NCBI GenBank assembly: GCA_031292355.1
Contig: JARLHI010000048.1
Coordinates: forward strand, 124,001-188,000
Length of the DNA stretch: 64,000 nucleotides
Reading direction: 5' to 3'
DNA from: Candidatus Obscuribacterales bacterium
GTDB lineage: Bacteria; Cyanobacteriota; Vampirovibrionia; Obscuribacterales; Obscuribacteraceae
The translations under genes were made by a program, and so were the position numbers. Under the pieces are notes generated by a model. That model made no database searches. It had not been told where the DNA came from and saw only the letters and a program-made list of their open reading frames with translations. Numbering within the stretch: the stretch's first letter is position 1; each line of letters starts with the position of its first letter. Below are positions 16,522 to 25,883 of the stretch, piece by piece.

Positions 16522-17517
16522 ATGAAAATTCGCCATCTGTTGGTCGCACTAACTTTCACCTGCGTTAGCCAGAGCAGTTTTTCTTCAGGAGCGCATGCGG
16601 AACTAACTTCAAATGTCGGCAAAACCGTGATGATACCGGCTGGCACAACCTTTGAAGGGCGCGTCGACCAGACTCTCGGCTCAGCGAAAAGTCGCGCTGG
16701 TACCCGATTTTGTGTAACCATGTCATCGCCTGCTCTAGGGAACGGTCAGGATGTAATTATTCCGGCGGGCTCTCAGTTTTTAGGGGAAGTGGTCGAAGCC
16801 ATACCATCAAAACATCAGCCGCATCAAAAAGGTTACAACAAACCAACTGGTAAACTGCGCGTGCAATTGACGGGTCTGCGCATTCCAGACGGCTCGACCT
16901 TTCCTGTAGTGGCCTCCTTTATCAAAGACGCGAAACCTTCAAACGACCGGGGCACAGGCGTCGCTTATGTGGGCACCCAAGCATCGTTCAATCAACTGTA
17001 TCCGCGGGGCGGAGGACCGGGTAGTCGCAACACAGGAGGATTGGTGAGCAAAGAGGCAATGCTCAAAAATGCTCTTTATGGCGATCCAGATCGCGATAAA
17101 CAACAACAAAGCGGAGACAAAAACGCGATCCGTTCACTGGTTAAAAAAGGGAATGAACTAATCATCGAAAATGGCGCACCGATGAGTATCCGCCTGGATG
17201 CGCCCCTACGCCTATCTCTGGCACCCGTTGCCCAAACAGCCAATCCCTTTCAGCAAGGCAATGATTTCCAGCCGCCAATCGATCCAAACGGCGGGCGTCG
17301 TTTCAGCCATGATCCAGCTACGCAACAGGTGATAGTGCCCAAAGAAACAGCGCCAGCACCTGTACAAACTCAGATTCCTGTCGATAACACACCATCATTT
17401 TTAACGCCGGTCCCTGGTTCTCAACCGACACCAGCCAAACCAAATTTTGCACCATCAGCAGTGCCACAAATGCCTACAGCTCCACCTGCGCAAACAGCCA
17501 GCCCAGGTTCGATTTAA
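16522..17517 (+). CDS. Exported protein with a VirB10/TrbI-like stretch
   Basis: 331 residues. ATG 16522 is preferred over ATG 16507 because AGAAGGA sits just upstream. The signal peptide has core LLVALTFTCVSQSSFSSG and cleavage near AHA. Residues 30-150 contain VMIPAGTTFEGRVDQTL, then VIIPAGSQFLGEVVEA, then KLRVQLTGLRIPDGSTFPV. The paired (I)PAG(T/S) strands and RIPDG resemble the beta-barrel portion of VirB10/TrbI proteins, though the match is by pattern only. The C-terminal third is Pro/Gln/Ala-rich. The stop overlaps the ubiX start by one base. It could instead be an unrelated periplasmic beta-sandwich protein. Confidence 0.65.
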   Translation: MKIRHLLVALTFTCVSQSSFSSGAHAELTSNVGKTVMIPAGTTFEGRVDQTLGSAKSRAGTRFCVTMSSPALGNGQDVIIPAGSQFLGEVVEAIPSKHQPHQKGYNKPTGKLRVQLTGLRIPDGSTFPVVASFIKDAKPSNDRGTGVAYVGTQASFNQLYPRGGGPGSRNTGGLVSKEAMLKNALYGDPDRDKQQQSGDKNAIRSLVKKGNELIIENGAPMSIRLDAPLRLSLAPVAQTANPFQQGNDFQPPIDPNGGRRFSHDPATQQVIVPKETAPAPVQTQIPVDNTPSFLTPVPGSQPTPAKPNFAPSAVPQMPTAPPAQTASPGSI

Positions 17518-18197
17518 TGACAAAGTCAGAGAACGAGCTCGAACTGAACGACCGCAAACTCCCCTTCATACTGGCCATCACCGGTGCCAGTGGTGCGTGT
17601 TACGGATTAAGATTGTTGCAATACTTGCTCGAAATCGGGCAACCAGTCGAGCTGCTGATTTCCAGAGCAGCAATGGTTGTGATGAAAGAAGAAAATGATT
17701 TGCTTTTGGGCGATGATATCGAAGCTTCGTTGAAACAATATTTGCATCTAGCTGACAATGCACCTCTTACCTTACATCGACTGACCGATTATGGTGCCTC
17801 TGTTGCCAGTGGTTCCTACCGCACCAGAGGTATGGCGGTTTTGCCCTGCAGCCTGGGCACACTAGGAGCAATTGCTAATGGTCTGACCGAAAATCTAATT
17901 CACCGGGCAGCAACTGTTTGTCTAAAAGAGAAACGTCCCTTGCTCATTTGTTTACGCGAAATGCCTTTCGGTCACATTCAATTGAAGAACATGCTGGCAG
18001 TGTCTGAAGCGGGTGGCATTGTTTCGTGCGCGTCTCCTGGATATTATCATCGACCTCAAACTATCCATGATCAAATAGATTTTGTTGTCGGGCGAGTGCT
18101 CGACCAGTTCGGCTTTGATAACGCATTGTTCAAGCGCTGGAAGGAAAAAAGCGAGCAACTTCCATCGAGTCCACCTCGCGAAAAGAAGAAGCACTAA
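17517..18197 (+). CDS. ubiX: UbiX-type flavin prenyltransferase
   Basis: 226 residues. UbiX joins a dimethylallyl group to FMN, making the prenylated flavin cofactor used by UbiD-type decarboxylases. The N-terminal ITGASGACYGLRLL is the family's flavin-binding start. Further signatures are SRAA, VLPCSLGTLGAIANGLTENL, CLREMPFGHIQLKNML and the SPGYYHRPQT segment near the end. Length matches the usual 190-220. No ubiD partner is in the window. It overlaps the previous stop by one base and lies 22 bp before rimM. Confidence 0.93.
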   Translation: MTKSENELELNDRKLPFILAITGASGACYGLRLLQYLLEIGQPVELLISRAAMVVMKEENDLLLGDDIEASLKQYLHLADNAPLTLHRLTDYGASVASGSYRTRGMAVLPCSLGTLGAIANGLTENLIHRAATVCLKEKRPLLICLREMPFGHIQLKNMLAVSEAGGIVSCASPGYYHRPQTIHDQIDFVVGRVLDQFGFDNALFKRWKEKSEQLPSSPPREKKKH

Positions 18198-18219
18198 ATA
18201 CAAAACGCGAGAAAATCGA

Positions 18220-18747
18220 TTGACTGAAACTGATTGGCTTTTATTGGGTGATATAACCAGCGTACACGGCATCAAGGGTGGTCTGAAAGTCAGATGCAAC
18301 TCTAATAATTTGAATGTTTTTGGCAAACTGAAAAGTATTCGCCTAAAGAAAAAAGGTGTGGAAACAGACCATCAAATTTCATCACTGCGCATTGACCGAA
18401 ATTTTTTGATTGTCACACTCACCGACGTGAACGATCGAAATACCGCAGAATCGCTTGTAGGCAGCCAATTTCTGGCAGTCAAACAAGAAACGGCAAAGTT
18501 ACCTAAAGATGAATGGTGGATAAAAGACCTGATTGGGTTGTCTGTATTTAGCGCAGACGGCAAACTGATTGGCACCGTATCTGATATCATAACGTCCGCT
18601 CAAGATTTGCTCGAAATTACTCCAGCAGACAAAAGCAAAAAAGAAACGATTCTTGTGCCTCTGGTCAAAGAACTCGTGCCAGTTGTGGATATGCAAGCAA
18701 AACGCATAGAAATAGCCGATTTACCTGGTCTTCTTGACGACAATTGA
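18220..18747 (+). CDS. rimM: Ribosome maturation factor RimM
   Basis: 175 residues, starting at TTG 18220; the family start is normally just before the WLLLG-I-x-x-x-HGIKGGLKV motif seen here (DWLLLGDITSVHGIKGGLKV). RimM binds the 30S head and S19 and helps 16S rRNA processing. The N-terminal RimM domain is followed by the PRC-barrel half (WWIKDLIGLSVFS, then ILVPLVKELVPVVD) and the IEIADLPGLLD ending typical of the family. Neighbouring trmD, rplS and rpsP are absent, so it is outside its common operon. Confidence 0.93.
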   Translation: MTETDWLLLGDITSVHGIKGGLKVRCNSNNLNVFGKLKSIRLKKKGVETDHQISSLRIDRNFLIVTLTDVNDRNTAESLVGSQFLAVKQETAKLPKDEWWIKDLIGLSVFSADGKLIGTVSDIITSAQDLLEITPADKSKKETILVPLVKELVPVVDMQAKRIEIADLPGLLDDN

Positions 18748-18943
18748 CCTCTTTATAATTTACTTATAAATGAGTTGATAAAACTGCTTGATTACCGCCT
18801 TGCTATACATTACCTTAGAGACGTAGTGCGATTACATATAGGCATCTTCGTTCGCTACCGGAATCCAGCAAATTGAGCTCGCAGTAAGCTCAGTGTTGCT
18901 TGAGTTTTGCCACAGTTTTCCTATGAATCTCGAGGTTTTGTCG

Positions 18944-20377
18944 ATGCCCACAGCCGCCTACACGTTGCCTCTACTGACACCGTTCTCAACTGAGGATCTC
19001 GGTCAGTTACAGCTCAATTTGCCTTCGCTTAAGGTGGTTTCGTACAGAGGGCCAGGAGCATCAGGCGGTGTTTCGACCAGTCTCGGTCCTGTCGTTCGAC
19101 GTCTGGGCACAAAAATCAACTGGTTTGCCGTTTCAGGACTGCCAGCACAAGCAAGCGCTCAATTTGATTTCTATGCCGCAAAAATTCCTCCGGCATTGTT
19201 AGAGATGCATCACAAGATATCTACCGGATATCTTTGGCCGCTTTTGCACGGTATGCCTGAAAAAGCGGTTTTCGATGCTGAAAGCTGGAAGGGCTTTCGC
19301 CATGTCAACGCTATCGTTGCCGCCGAATGTCTCGATTTTCCCTATCAAAGTTTTCCCACACTGTTCTGGCTACACGATTATGAAGTAGCACTGGTGGCAC
19401 CACTTGTTGCTGTGCATGCCGGTATTATCTTGACTCACTTCTGGCATACACCTTGGCCGGCCGCTGAAGTCATAACCGCATCGCCCATAGCGCGAGAACT
19501 AGTAGAAGCTCTTCTATGCAATAAGGTACTTGGCTTTCACACTGCTGAATATGCCACCAACTTTTTGAATACAGTCCAGGAGCTTTTCCCCAACGCGACG
19601 GTAGACATGCTGCGTATGGAAGTGCGTCATCAAAATCGCCCCACCCGCATTGTGGTTATGCCACTCGGCATTGATTTCGATCTCTGGCAACGACTGGCAA
19701 AATCGAATCGAGCGATGGCTGAGGCAATCTCTACCAAATACGCTGGCGGCAATCGTATTATTCTTGGTGTCGATCGTCTGGACTACTCCAAAGGTGTACT
19801 CGAGAAATTAAATGGCTTCGAAGAATTCCTCATTCAAAATCCGCACCATCACAATCGCGTCCAGTACATTCAAATCGGGCAGACAGCTCAATCACAAGAC
19901 GAACAGTATCAAGACTATGCCAATCAAGTAGTCGGCAAAGTCGAAGCCATCAACAAAAAATTCGGCAACGAACAGTGGCAACCCATAACGTATATGGAAA
20001 AACACTTACAGCAAAGAGAATTAGCAGCCTGGTATCAAGCAGCTGATGTTCTCGCTGTAAATCCAGTCAGAGACGGTTTGAATTTAATCGCAAAAGAATT
20101 TGTCGCTTCTCGTCAGGACGAACAGGGTGTTTTGCTGCTCAGCCAAAAAGCTGGTTGCGCAGCTGAGCTTTCGCAAGGCGCCATCACCATCGATCCTCAG
20201 TCCGCCCATGAATTTGCTCACGGTCTCGCGCTTGCATTGAGCCTGGAACCGGACGACCGAAGAAAACGAATGGTGACAATGAGACGCGTCGTAGGCTGGA
20301 ATCGGTTGCATGATTGGGCCCTTGGATTTTTAAGAGAATCAATTGCCAATAAGACATCTGTTGGAGCTAACGTCTAG
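18944..20377 (+). CDS. otsA: Trehalose-6-phosphate synthase (GT20)
   Basis: 477 residues; transfers glucose from a nucleotide sugar to glucose-6-phosphate to form trehalose-6-phosphate, an osmoprotectant precursor. Signatures include GGVSTSLGPV near the start, LFWLHDYEVAL, LTHFWHTPWP, GFHTAEYATNFL, VMPLGIDFDLW, GVDRLDYSKGVLEKL and NPVRDGLNLIAKEFVA, all at expected family positions. ATG 18944 is chosen for its upstream CGAGG; frames from GTG 18893 or ATG 18923 are possible. No trehalose phosphatase (otsB) lies next to it. Confidence 0.93.
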   Translation: MPTAAYTLPLLTPFSTEDLGQLQLNLPSLKVVSYRGPGASGGVSTSLGPVVRRLGTKINWFAVSGLPAQASAQFDFYAAKIPPALLEMHHKISTGYLWPLLHGMPEKAVFDAESWKGFRHVNAIVAAECLDFPYQSFPTLFWLHDYEVALVAPLVAVHAGIILTHFWHTPWPAAEVITASPIARELVEALLCNKVLGFHTAEYATNFLNTVQELFPNATVDMLRMEVRHQNRPTRIVVMPLGIDFDLWQRLAKSNRAMAEAISTKYAGGNRIILGVDRLDYSKGVLEKLNGFEEFLIQNPHHHNRVQYIQIGQTAQSQDEQYQDYANQVVGKVEAINKKFGNEQWQPITYMEKHLQQRELAAWYQAADVLAVNPVRDGLNLIAKEFVASRQDEQGVLLLSQKAGCAAELSQGAITIDPQSAHEFAHGLALALSLEPDDRRKRMVTMRRVVGWNRLHDWALGFLRESIANKTSVGANV

Positions 20378-20388
20378 AATATAGACGT
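20370..20388 (+). promoter_or_regulatory. Inverted repeat abutting a start codon
   Basis: ACGTCTA (20370-20376), a five-base loop GAATA, then TAGACGT (20382-20388) form a perfect 7-bp hairpin. It covers the otsA stop codon and ends directly at the methyltransferase ATG (20389), where no Shine-Dalgarno is visible. It could tune reinitiation between the two genes. Confidence 0.5.
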
Positions 20389-21180
20389 ATGAAAAGCGAA
20401 AGTGACAGGAACCCAACAGGACGTTTTAGCGGACTGGCCGACATCTATGCCAAATCACGCCCGTCTTATCCAGATGAGGCATTGGATTTCATCGTCGCAC
20501 ATTGCGGTCTGAAGCCAGGCGACACCATGCTCGACGTCGGTTGTGGCACGGGCATCTCCACACGCTTGTTTGCGCAGCGAAACCTGCAATTAATCGGCAT
20601 CGAACCAAATGACGATATGCGTCTGAAAGCCGAAGGTGATCACAGTAGTTTTACTTACTTGCCTGTCTATCTTAAGGCGACCGCTGAACAGACTGGATTA
20701 AACCCAAACAGTGTAAACATTGTTCTATGTGCCCAGGCGTTTCACTGGTTCAATCAGGAAGTTTGTCTTTCAGAATTCAGTCGTATTTTAAAAACTCCCG
20801 GTTATGTTGCCTTGATGTGGAACGAACGTGACGAAGCGGACCCGTTCACAAAAGCCTATGGCGACGTTTTGCGAGAATGGCCAGAAACAAAGTCTGTCGA
20901 GGTGCCAAGACGACAGGCCGGTCAGGCACTTTTGCAAAGTGAGCTTTTTGCAGACAAAAAGCGCTATAACTTCTATAACGAACAAGTTGTGGACGAAGTC
21001 GGTATGCTCGGGCGGGCTTTCTCAGCCTCCTATGCGCCGCGCGAGGGAGCCGAACGCCAGAAAGCTGAGACTGCCTTGAGAGCGGTTTTTGCCAAATTTG
21101 CTGATAATGGTCAGGTGACTTTCCGCTACGAAACGTCCGTATATCTTGGAAGTAAGAAAAACGTAGAAAAGGTTGATTGA
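20389..21180 (+). CDS. Class I SAM-dependent methyltransferase
   Basis: 263 residues. Motif I is MLDVGCGTGISTRLF, with the acidic motif II residue at IGIEPNDD and a later CAQAFHWF and ILKTPGYVALMWNE, as in the Methyltransf_11 / UbiE-like group. It is 12 bp after otsA. The substrate cannot be read from sequence; small-molecule methylation is most likely. Cytosolic, with no signal or membrane segment. Confidence 0.85.
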   Translation: MKSESDRNPTGRFSGLADIYAKSRPSYPDEALDFIVAHCGLKPGDTMLDVGCGTGISTRLFAQRNLQLIGIEPNDDMRLKAEGDHSSFTYLPVYLKATAEQTGLNPNSVNIVLCAQAFHWFNQEVCLSEFSRILKTPGYVALMWNERDEADPFTKAYGDVLREWPETKSVEVPRRQAGQALLQSELFADKKRYNFYNEQVVDEVGMLGRAFSASYAPREGAERQKAETALRAVFAKFADNGQVTFRYETSVYLGSKKNVEKVD

Positions 21181-23053
21181 ACTTTTGAAAATATCGAACA
21201 AACTAAACATAATAATGGCTAGCATGATCACTTTCGCCACAACGGTCGAAAGCGTAAGCTCGACCAACACCGCCAACAGCCCAGGCACCATCGAAACAGT
21301 TTTACCTTCGAAAACAATAAATTCACAACCGAATTCTGAAAAAGCGACAAGCAAAGATGCAGGTCAAAACAACCCCGTCATCAACGCTTTGACAGAAGAA
21401 CTGCAGCGCTCATTCAATCAACTTAAACACGTTGGCAAAGCGCCGCTTTACTATCTCGCCTACAAATTGTATGAAGGCACATGGGAATCCATATCTGCCT
21501 CAGATGGTGCCCTGCGCGATGAAGTACCTCAAAACGACTGGCGTATGCTTTCAGTTGATTTGCGAGTAGGCAGTCCTAAATTCGATAACACGCACTATCA
21601 AAGAGACGTTGCATCACATCCTCCTCACGAATATGATGCAACCTCCGATCGCAACTCAATTCTGCCCAATGAAGGAGCGGGAATTCCGCTCAAACAAAGT
21701 TTGTGGTTAAAGACAGATACGGCTTTCAAACGCGCTCAACAGCGTTTTGCCTCAATCAAAGCAAGCAATGACTTGCTGGCAGTCGAAGAAGATAAATCAG
21801 GCGATTTCAGCTTGCAACCAGCGCACACTTATTTTGGTCCAGTTAAACACATAGAGCTAGATAGAGCGGCCTGGCAAGAAAAAGTAAAACGGCTCTCCAA
21901 GCTCTTTTTGAATTATCCTCATCTCAAAGATACCTCGGTTAAATTAACGGCAGAGCCAACGACGCGTTATTTCGTAAACAGCGAAGGCTCGCGAGAAATC
22001 GAACAGCATCTCAGTTATCGAATTATGGTAAGCGGCACGACGATCGCTGATGACGGCATGTCTTTATCGTTATCTGATTACGATGAAGAGCCAGATCCAG
22101 CCAAACTCCCAGACGAAAAAACGATCGCTAAAATGGTCGACAAGCTGGCTCATAATTTGCTCGCTTTTAGATCCGCTCCAGTTGCTGATCCGTATGTCGG
22201 ACCGGCAATATTGTCTGGTCGCTCGGCTGCCGTGTTTTTCCACGAAACATTCGGACATCGAGTTGAAGCACAGCATCAGAAAAATGAAGACGAAGGAAAG
22301 ACCTTTGCAAAAAGAGTTGGCACAAAAGTAATGCCGACATTTTTGAGTGTTGTCGATGATCCAACAAACTCATTTGCCTATGGTCATGAACTAGCCGGAA
22401 GCTATAAATTCGATGACGAAGGAGTTCCGGCGCAAGCTGTGACACTGGCGAAAAATGGCATATTGACTGGCTTTTTGCTAGGACGCAGACCGGTGACCGG
22501 CTTTAAAACATCCAATGGTCATGGGCGCTCGGCCCCTGGATGGAATCCAGCTGCCAGACAGGGCATTCTTAGAGTTTCAGCTGATCCCAAAACGCAAGTG
22601 TCACCGACTCAATTGCGAGCTCAATTGATCACAGAGGCCAAGAAGCAACATAAGGAATACGGTCTCTTATTCGATGACATTTATGGCGGTTCGACGGCTG
22701 TGAGCACTCACTCTGATCAAGTATTTTCGATTTACCCACTGCGAATTTTCAAAGTGTTTGTCGATGGGCGCCCCGATCAGTTAATTAGAGGCGCTGACAT
22801 AGTCGGCACACCACTTGCAGCGCTAGAGAAAATTATTCTTGCAAGCAATGACTATGGCGTCTTCAATGGTTCTTGCGGACGGGAATCTGGCTGGGTACCA
22901 AATTCAGCTGTCGCGCCAAGTCTTCTTATTCAATCAATGGAAATCAAACATAGTTTTCGCTCTTTCCAGAAATTGCCAATTCTGCCAGATCCAGCCCAAG
23001 CGAGTGCCACGCCAGCCTCGTCTCATCTAGACACTGCACCCAAAGCAAACTGA
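21173..23053 (+). CDS. TldD-type metalloprotease
   Basis: 626 residues, longer than usual TldD (about 480) because of an N-terminal extension with a weakly hydrophobic MASMITFATTVESVSS stretch. The catalytic HExxxH motif is present as FFHETFGHRVEAQ (about residue 360), the TldD hallmark. KFDDEGVPAQAV and SNGHGRSAPG are also family features. TldD with TldE (PmbA) forms a protease that trims peptides or unfolded chains through a narrow channel. The frame begins at TTG 21173 inside the methyltransferase gene; ATG 21215 is an alternative. It is 9 bp upstream of a second TldD/E-family gene. Confidence 0.85.
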   Translation: MIELLKISNKLNIIMASMITFATTVESVSSTNTANSPGTIETVLPSKTINSQPNSEKATSKDAGQNNPVINALTEELQRSFNQLKHVGKAPLYYLAYKLYEGTWESISASDGALRDEVPQNDWRMLSVDLRVGSPKFDNTHYQRDVASHPPHEYDATSDRNSILPNEGAGIPLKQSLWLKTDTAFKRAQQRFASIKASNDLLAVEEDKSGDFSLQPAHTYFGPVKHIELDRAAWQEKVKRLSKLFLNYPHLKDTSVKLTAEPTTRYFVNSEGSREIEQHLSYRIMVSGTTIADDGMSLSLSDYDEEPDPAKLPDEKTIAKMVDKLAHNLLAFRSAPVADPYVGPAILSGRSAAVFFHETFGHRVEAQHQKNEDEGKTFAKRVGTKVMPTFLSVVDDPTNSFAYGHELAGSYKFDDEGVPAQAVTLAKNGILTGFLLGRRPVTGFKTSNGHGRSAPGWNPAARQGILRVSADPKTQVSPTQLRAQLITEAKKQHKEYGLLFDDIYGGSTAVSTHSDQVFSIYPLRIFKVFVDGRPDQLIRGADIVGTPLAALEKIILASNDYGVFNGSCGRESGWVPNSAVAPSLLIQSMEIKHSFRSFQKLPILPDPAQASATPASSHLDTAPKAN

Positions 23054-23062
23054 AAGCACCAC

Positions 23063-24760
23063 ATGATGATCCGCAAAACTATTTTTCTCAGCAGTCTACT
23101 TTTGTCATTGACAATGCCTGTCCCACAAAGCGCTAAGGCAGCAGACGATGTCATTCTTGGCGCCATGACAGGCGAGATGGAGCGAAGTCTTCATGACCTT
23201 CACGTAGAAGATCATCGACCGCCATATTTCATATCGTATTCAATCAAAGAAATAGATGAAGCTGTAATTGAGTCTGAATTGGGTTCTCCACCGTCTCTAA
23301 AACGCAGTCGTAAAAGATATTTCATCCCAATCGTCAAAGTAGGCGACTACGATGTCGACAGTACTGAAATGTTTCCGACACGTGCATACAGCCCCAGTCA
23401 AATAACGACAGACGACGATGCTCTGGCTATCAAACGAGCTATCTGGTTGCGCACTGATAGTGCCTACAAAACAGCCATTCGCGACTTAGAAGCGAAGAAG
23501 TCTTATCTTATCGACAATCATATCGACCATCGCATGCCTGATATGACTAAAGAAAAACCAGTCGTAGCCATCGAAGAAATAAAGCCGCTCACTTTCGATC
23601 AGGCAAAATGGTCGCAGACCGTGCAGTCATTATCTGAAGTGTTTAAAAAATATCCACAGCTGCAAAAATCAAAAGTTTCCTTCATCGCCCGTCGCGTCAA
23701 TCGCTGGATTGTCAATTCAGAAGGCAGTCGCATTCGCGAGTCAGAAGAAAAATTTGCAGTTTCTATTGGCGCCTCCGCCCAGGCAGAGGACGGTACGCCT
23801 GTTTCGGACTATGACATCAAAGCAGCTAATGCCGAAAGCGGATTAGCCGATTTTGAAAAGCTCAAAGAAATGACAGAAAGACTGGCAGAAAACACAATTA
23901 AAATTTGTGCCGCCCGCCAGGGAGAAGACTATTGCGGTCCGGTCATTTTTGAAGGTCAGGCGGCAGCAGAATTCTTTTCGCAATTGATGTCACCGAATTT
24001 CAGTTTCCCCGAGGATCTCCTCGGCAATCAAGACTGGCGTAATCCGCTCAAAGATGGCATCGGCAGACGAGTTCTCACCAAAAACGTAGACATCATCGAT
24101 GATCCGTTGGCTGCTGATTTCAAAGGACAACCTCTTTTTGGTGGCTATAAATATGATGACGACGGAGTGCCTGCTCAAAAAGTTGTTATTGCTGAAAACG
24201 GCGTCATCAAAGAGTTCTTGCACGGTCGCATTCCGACTAAACATTCGGACAAAAGCAACGGGCATTCACAAAGAGGCTATGGTTCTTTCAATGTGATGCA
24301 AGTGACCTCATCCAAAACGTCCTCACCAGAAGAAATGAAGGCAAAGGCTTTCGAATTAGCCAAAGACGCTGGGCTCGATTACATACTCGTCGTCAGGCGT
24401 ATGGGCGATCAGTTTCGTTTCGATGAAACCGGAACACCTGGCCACGCATCTGAACCTTATTCGACTCCTTCTTATTCGCGTCAACCAAGCGATCCCCTGC
24501 TTACTTTTAAAGTCTACACAGATGGTAGAGAAGAGCTTTTACGCGGTCTGGAATTTAAATACGTTTCTTTGAGAGCGTTCCGCGATATGCAGGCAATTGG
24601 AGCTGACCCTCAACCGTTTCTGGTGGAGCCGGCTGATTGTTTAACAAGAAGTATCGTCACGCCATCGTTTCTCATTGGTGAACTGGAATTAGAGCCAATC
24701 AAGCCAGATCACGCTTCACTGCCGATTTTGCCGAGTCCATTGGCTACGCTGGTAAAATAG
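23063..24760 (+). CDS. Exported TldE/PmbA-like protein lacking the metal motif
   Basis: 565 residues with a signal peptide (MMIRKTIFLSSLLLSLTMP, cleavage near AKAAD). The fold follows its upstream neighbour (EMERSLHDL, KYDDDGVPAQKVV, SNGHSQRGYGSF), but at the HExxxH position it reads FFSQLMSPNFSF, so the zinc ligands are gone. That matches the TldE role as non-catalytic partner of TldD. An exported pair is unusual because characterised TldD/E are cytosolic. The ATG 23063 start leaves 9 bp after the upstream stop. Confidence 0.85.
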   Translation: MMIRKTIFLSSLLLSLTMPVPQSAKAADDVILGAMTGEMERSLHDLHVEDHRPPYFISYSIKEIDEAVIESELGSPPSLKRSRKRYFIPIVKVGDYDVDSTEMFPTRAYSPSQITTDDDALAIKRAIWLRTDSAYKTAIRDLEAKKSYLIDNHIDHRMPDMTKEKPVVAIEEIKPLTFDQAKWSQTVQSLSEVFKKYPQLQKSKVSFIARRVNRWIVNSEGSRIRESEEKFAVSIGASAQAEDGTPVSDYDIKAANAESGLADFEKLKEMTERLAENTIKICAARQGEDYCGPVIFEGQAAAEFFSQLMSPNFSFPEDLLGNQDWRNPLKDGIGRRVLTKNVDIIDDPLAADFKGQPLFGGYKYDDDGVPAQKVVIAENGVIKEFLHGRIPTKHSDKSNGHSQRGYGSFNVMQVTSSKTSSPEEMKAKAFELAKDAGLDYILVVRRMGDQFRFDETGTPGHASEPYSTPSYSRQPSDPLLTFKVYTDGREELLRGLEFKYVSLRAFRDMQAIGADPQPFLVEPADCLTRSIVTPSFLIGELELEPIKPDHASLPILPSPLATLVK

Positions 24761-24776
24761 CTGGTCGATTTTTCGC

Positions 24777-25883
24777 TTAAAGGCATCGATAAACTTGATA
24801 GAAATTACAAAAGAGGCTGCGGTCAAGATTTTCAGCTCTTTGAGATAGTTCATGGTCCAAAATTATTTTTTTAAAGCCACTAAAATCGGTCTTTTCAGAA
24901 AAATCTGACCTATCGCTAGGAAAAATCTTCCGCACGCAAACAATGGCGTTCGATGTTGCACAGCGTGCGATTTCTTTTTGCAGAGCTTTGGCATAAGCCT
25001 CAGGAAGCAATTCCAGGATGTTCGACAAACCAAAATAGTCAATTGAATCATCTGATTGTTTAGTCAGCCAGGCAAGAGTGTCATCACATATAAGTCGTAA
25101 ATTATTCAAATGCTCGTTCATCTTTTCCCAATTTCGCCGCTGCAAATAGGCGGGCAAACCTTCTTCATTTTCGTTGTATTCGCCCAAGAATGCCTGCCAG
25201 ATATACGGGTTGCTGGCGTTAGATGTTTCGGTCAACGCTTTTACCAATCGGCGCTCCATAGTCATTGAAAACCCTTTGGGCACCAAATGCGCGGCTTCAT
25301 TTCCATGAGCGAGAGTCATGAAAAAATTACTAAAAGCCACTTTTAATGCCAGGTTCCATTTAAAAGTGGACCAGATTTGACGATAAAATCGAGTTTGCAT
25401 ACTAGCGTCGTTCATTCTTAGAAATTCACGAGTGATTGCCTGACTGTGAATGAATATGAAAAACAATTTTGCAACTTGATGCATGCGATTGTCCACCCAA
25501 CCACAATTATTCAAGCCGCGGCGCAATTGATTCTCCATTGCGTCCAAAATCAACCTGCTATCCGCTGATAAACCGCCTCTAATTTTCTTATAAACAGCGT
25601 GCGCATCGGCACAACAAGCATTCCTTGTTAATTCAAAGCCCAGTTCTTTAAACGAATGCAATTTCAATTCGATTAAGGCAATTTGTGAGCGGCTGATATC
25701 GAGCGCATTTACCTCAATGTCGCCAGCAAGCAAAAGCGAAAAAGCAGTGCAGCCTCCAGAGGCAATGACCAAAGTTCGTTTTGGCGCCACGAGATTTCCA
25801 ATCAAAAACAAGTCCACGTCTGCGTCCTCTCTGACCTGACCAAACATCAGGCGGCCATCGCGATGGAAAATTGTCTCACTCAT
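24777..25883 (-). CDS. BtaA-like 3-amino-3-carboxypropyltransferase (DUF3419)
   Basis: 368 residues. BtaA moves the aminocarboxypropyl group of SAM to diacylglycerol, the first step of betaine-lipid synthesis. Family marks seen: FGQVREDADVDLFL at the start, then LVIASGGCTAFSLLLAGDIE, VNALDISRSQIALIELKL, and a late SNILELLPEAYAKALQKEI with CVRKIF. ATG 25883 (ATGAGTGAG) overlaps the DoxX-like stop by 8 bp and begins at the family's usual N-terminus. It is the last gene of a five-gene operon whose members overlap or lie 2 bp apart. Family assignment is good; the acceptor lipid is inferred. Confidence 0.82.
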   Translation of the reverse strand: MSETIFHRDGRLMFGQVREDADVDLFLIGNLVAPKRTLVIASGGCTAFSLLLAGDIEVNALDISRSQIALIELKLHSFKELGFELTRNACCADAHAVYKKIRGGLSADSRLILDAMENQLRRGLNNCGWVDNRMHQVAKLFFIFIHSQAITREFLRMNDASMQTRFYRQIWSTFKWNLALKVAFSNFFMTLAHGNEAAHLVPKGFSMTMERRLVKALTETSNASNPYIWQAFLGEYNENEEGLPAYLQRRNWEKMNEHLNNLRLICDDTLAWLTKQSDDSIDYFGLSNILELLPEAYAKALQKEIARCATSNAIVCVRKIFPSDRSDFSEKTDFSGFKKIILDHELSQRAENLDRSLFCNFYQVYRCL

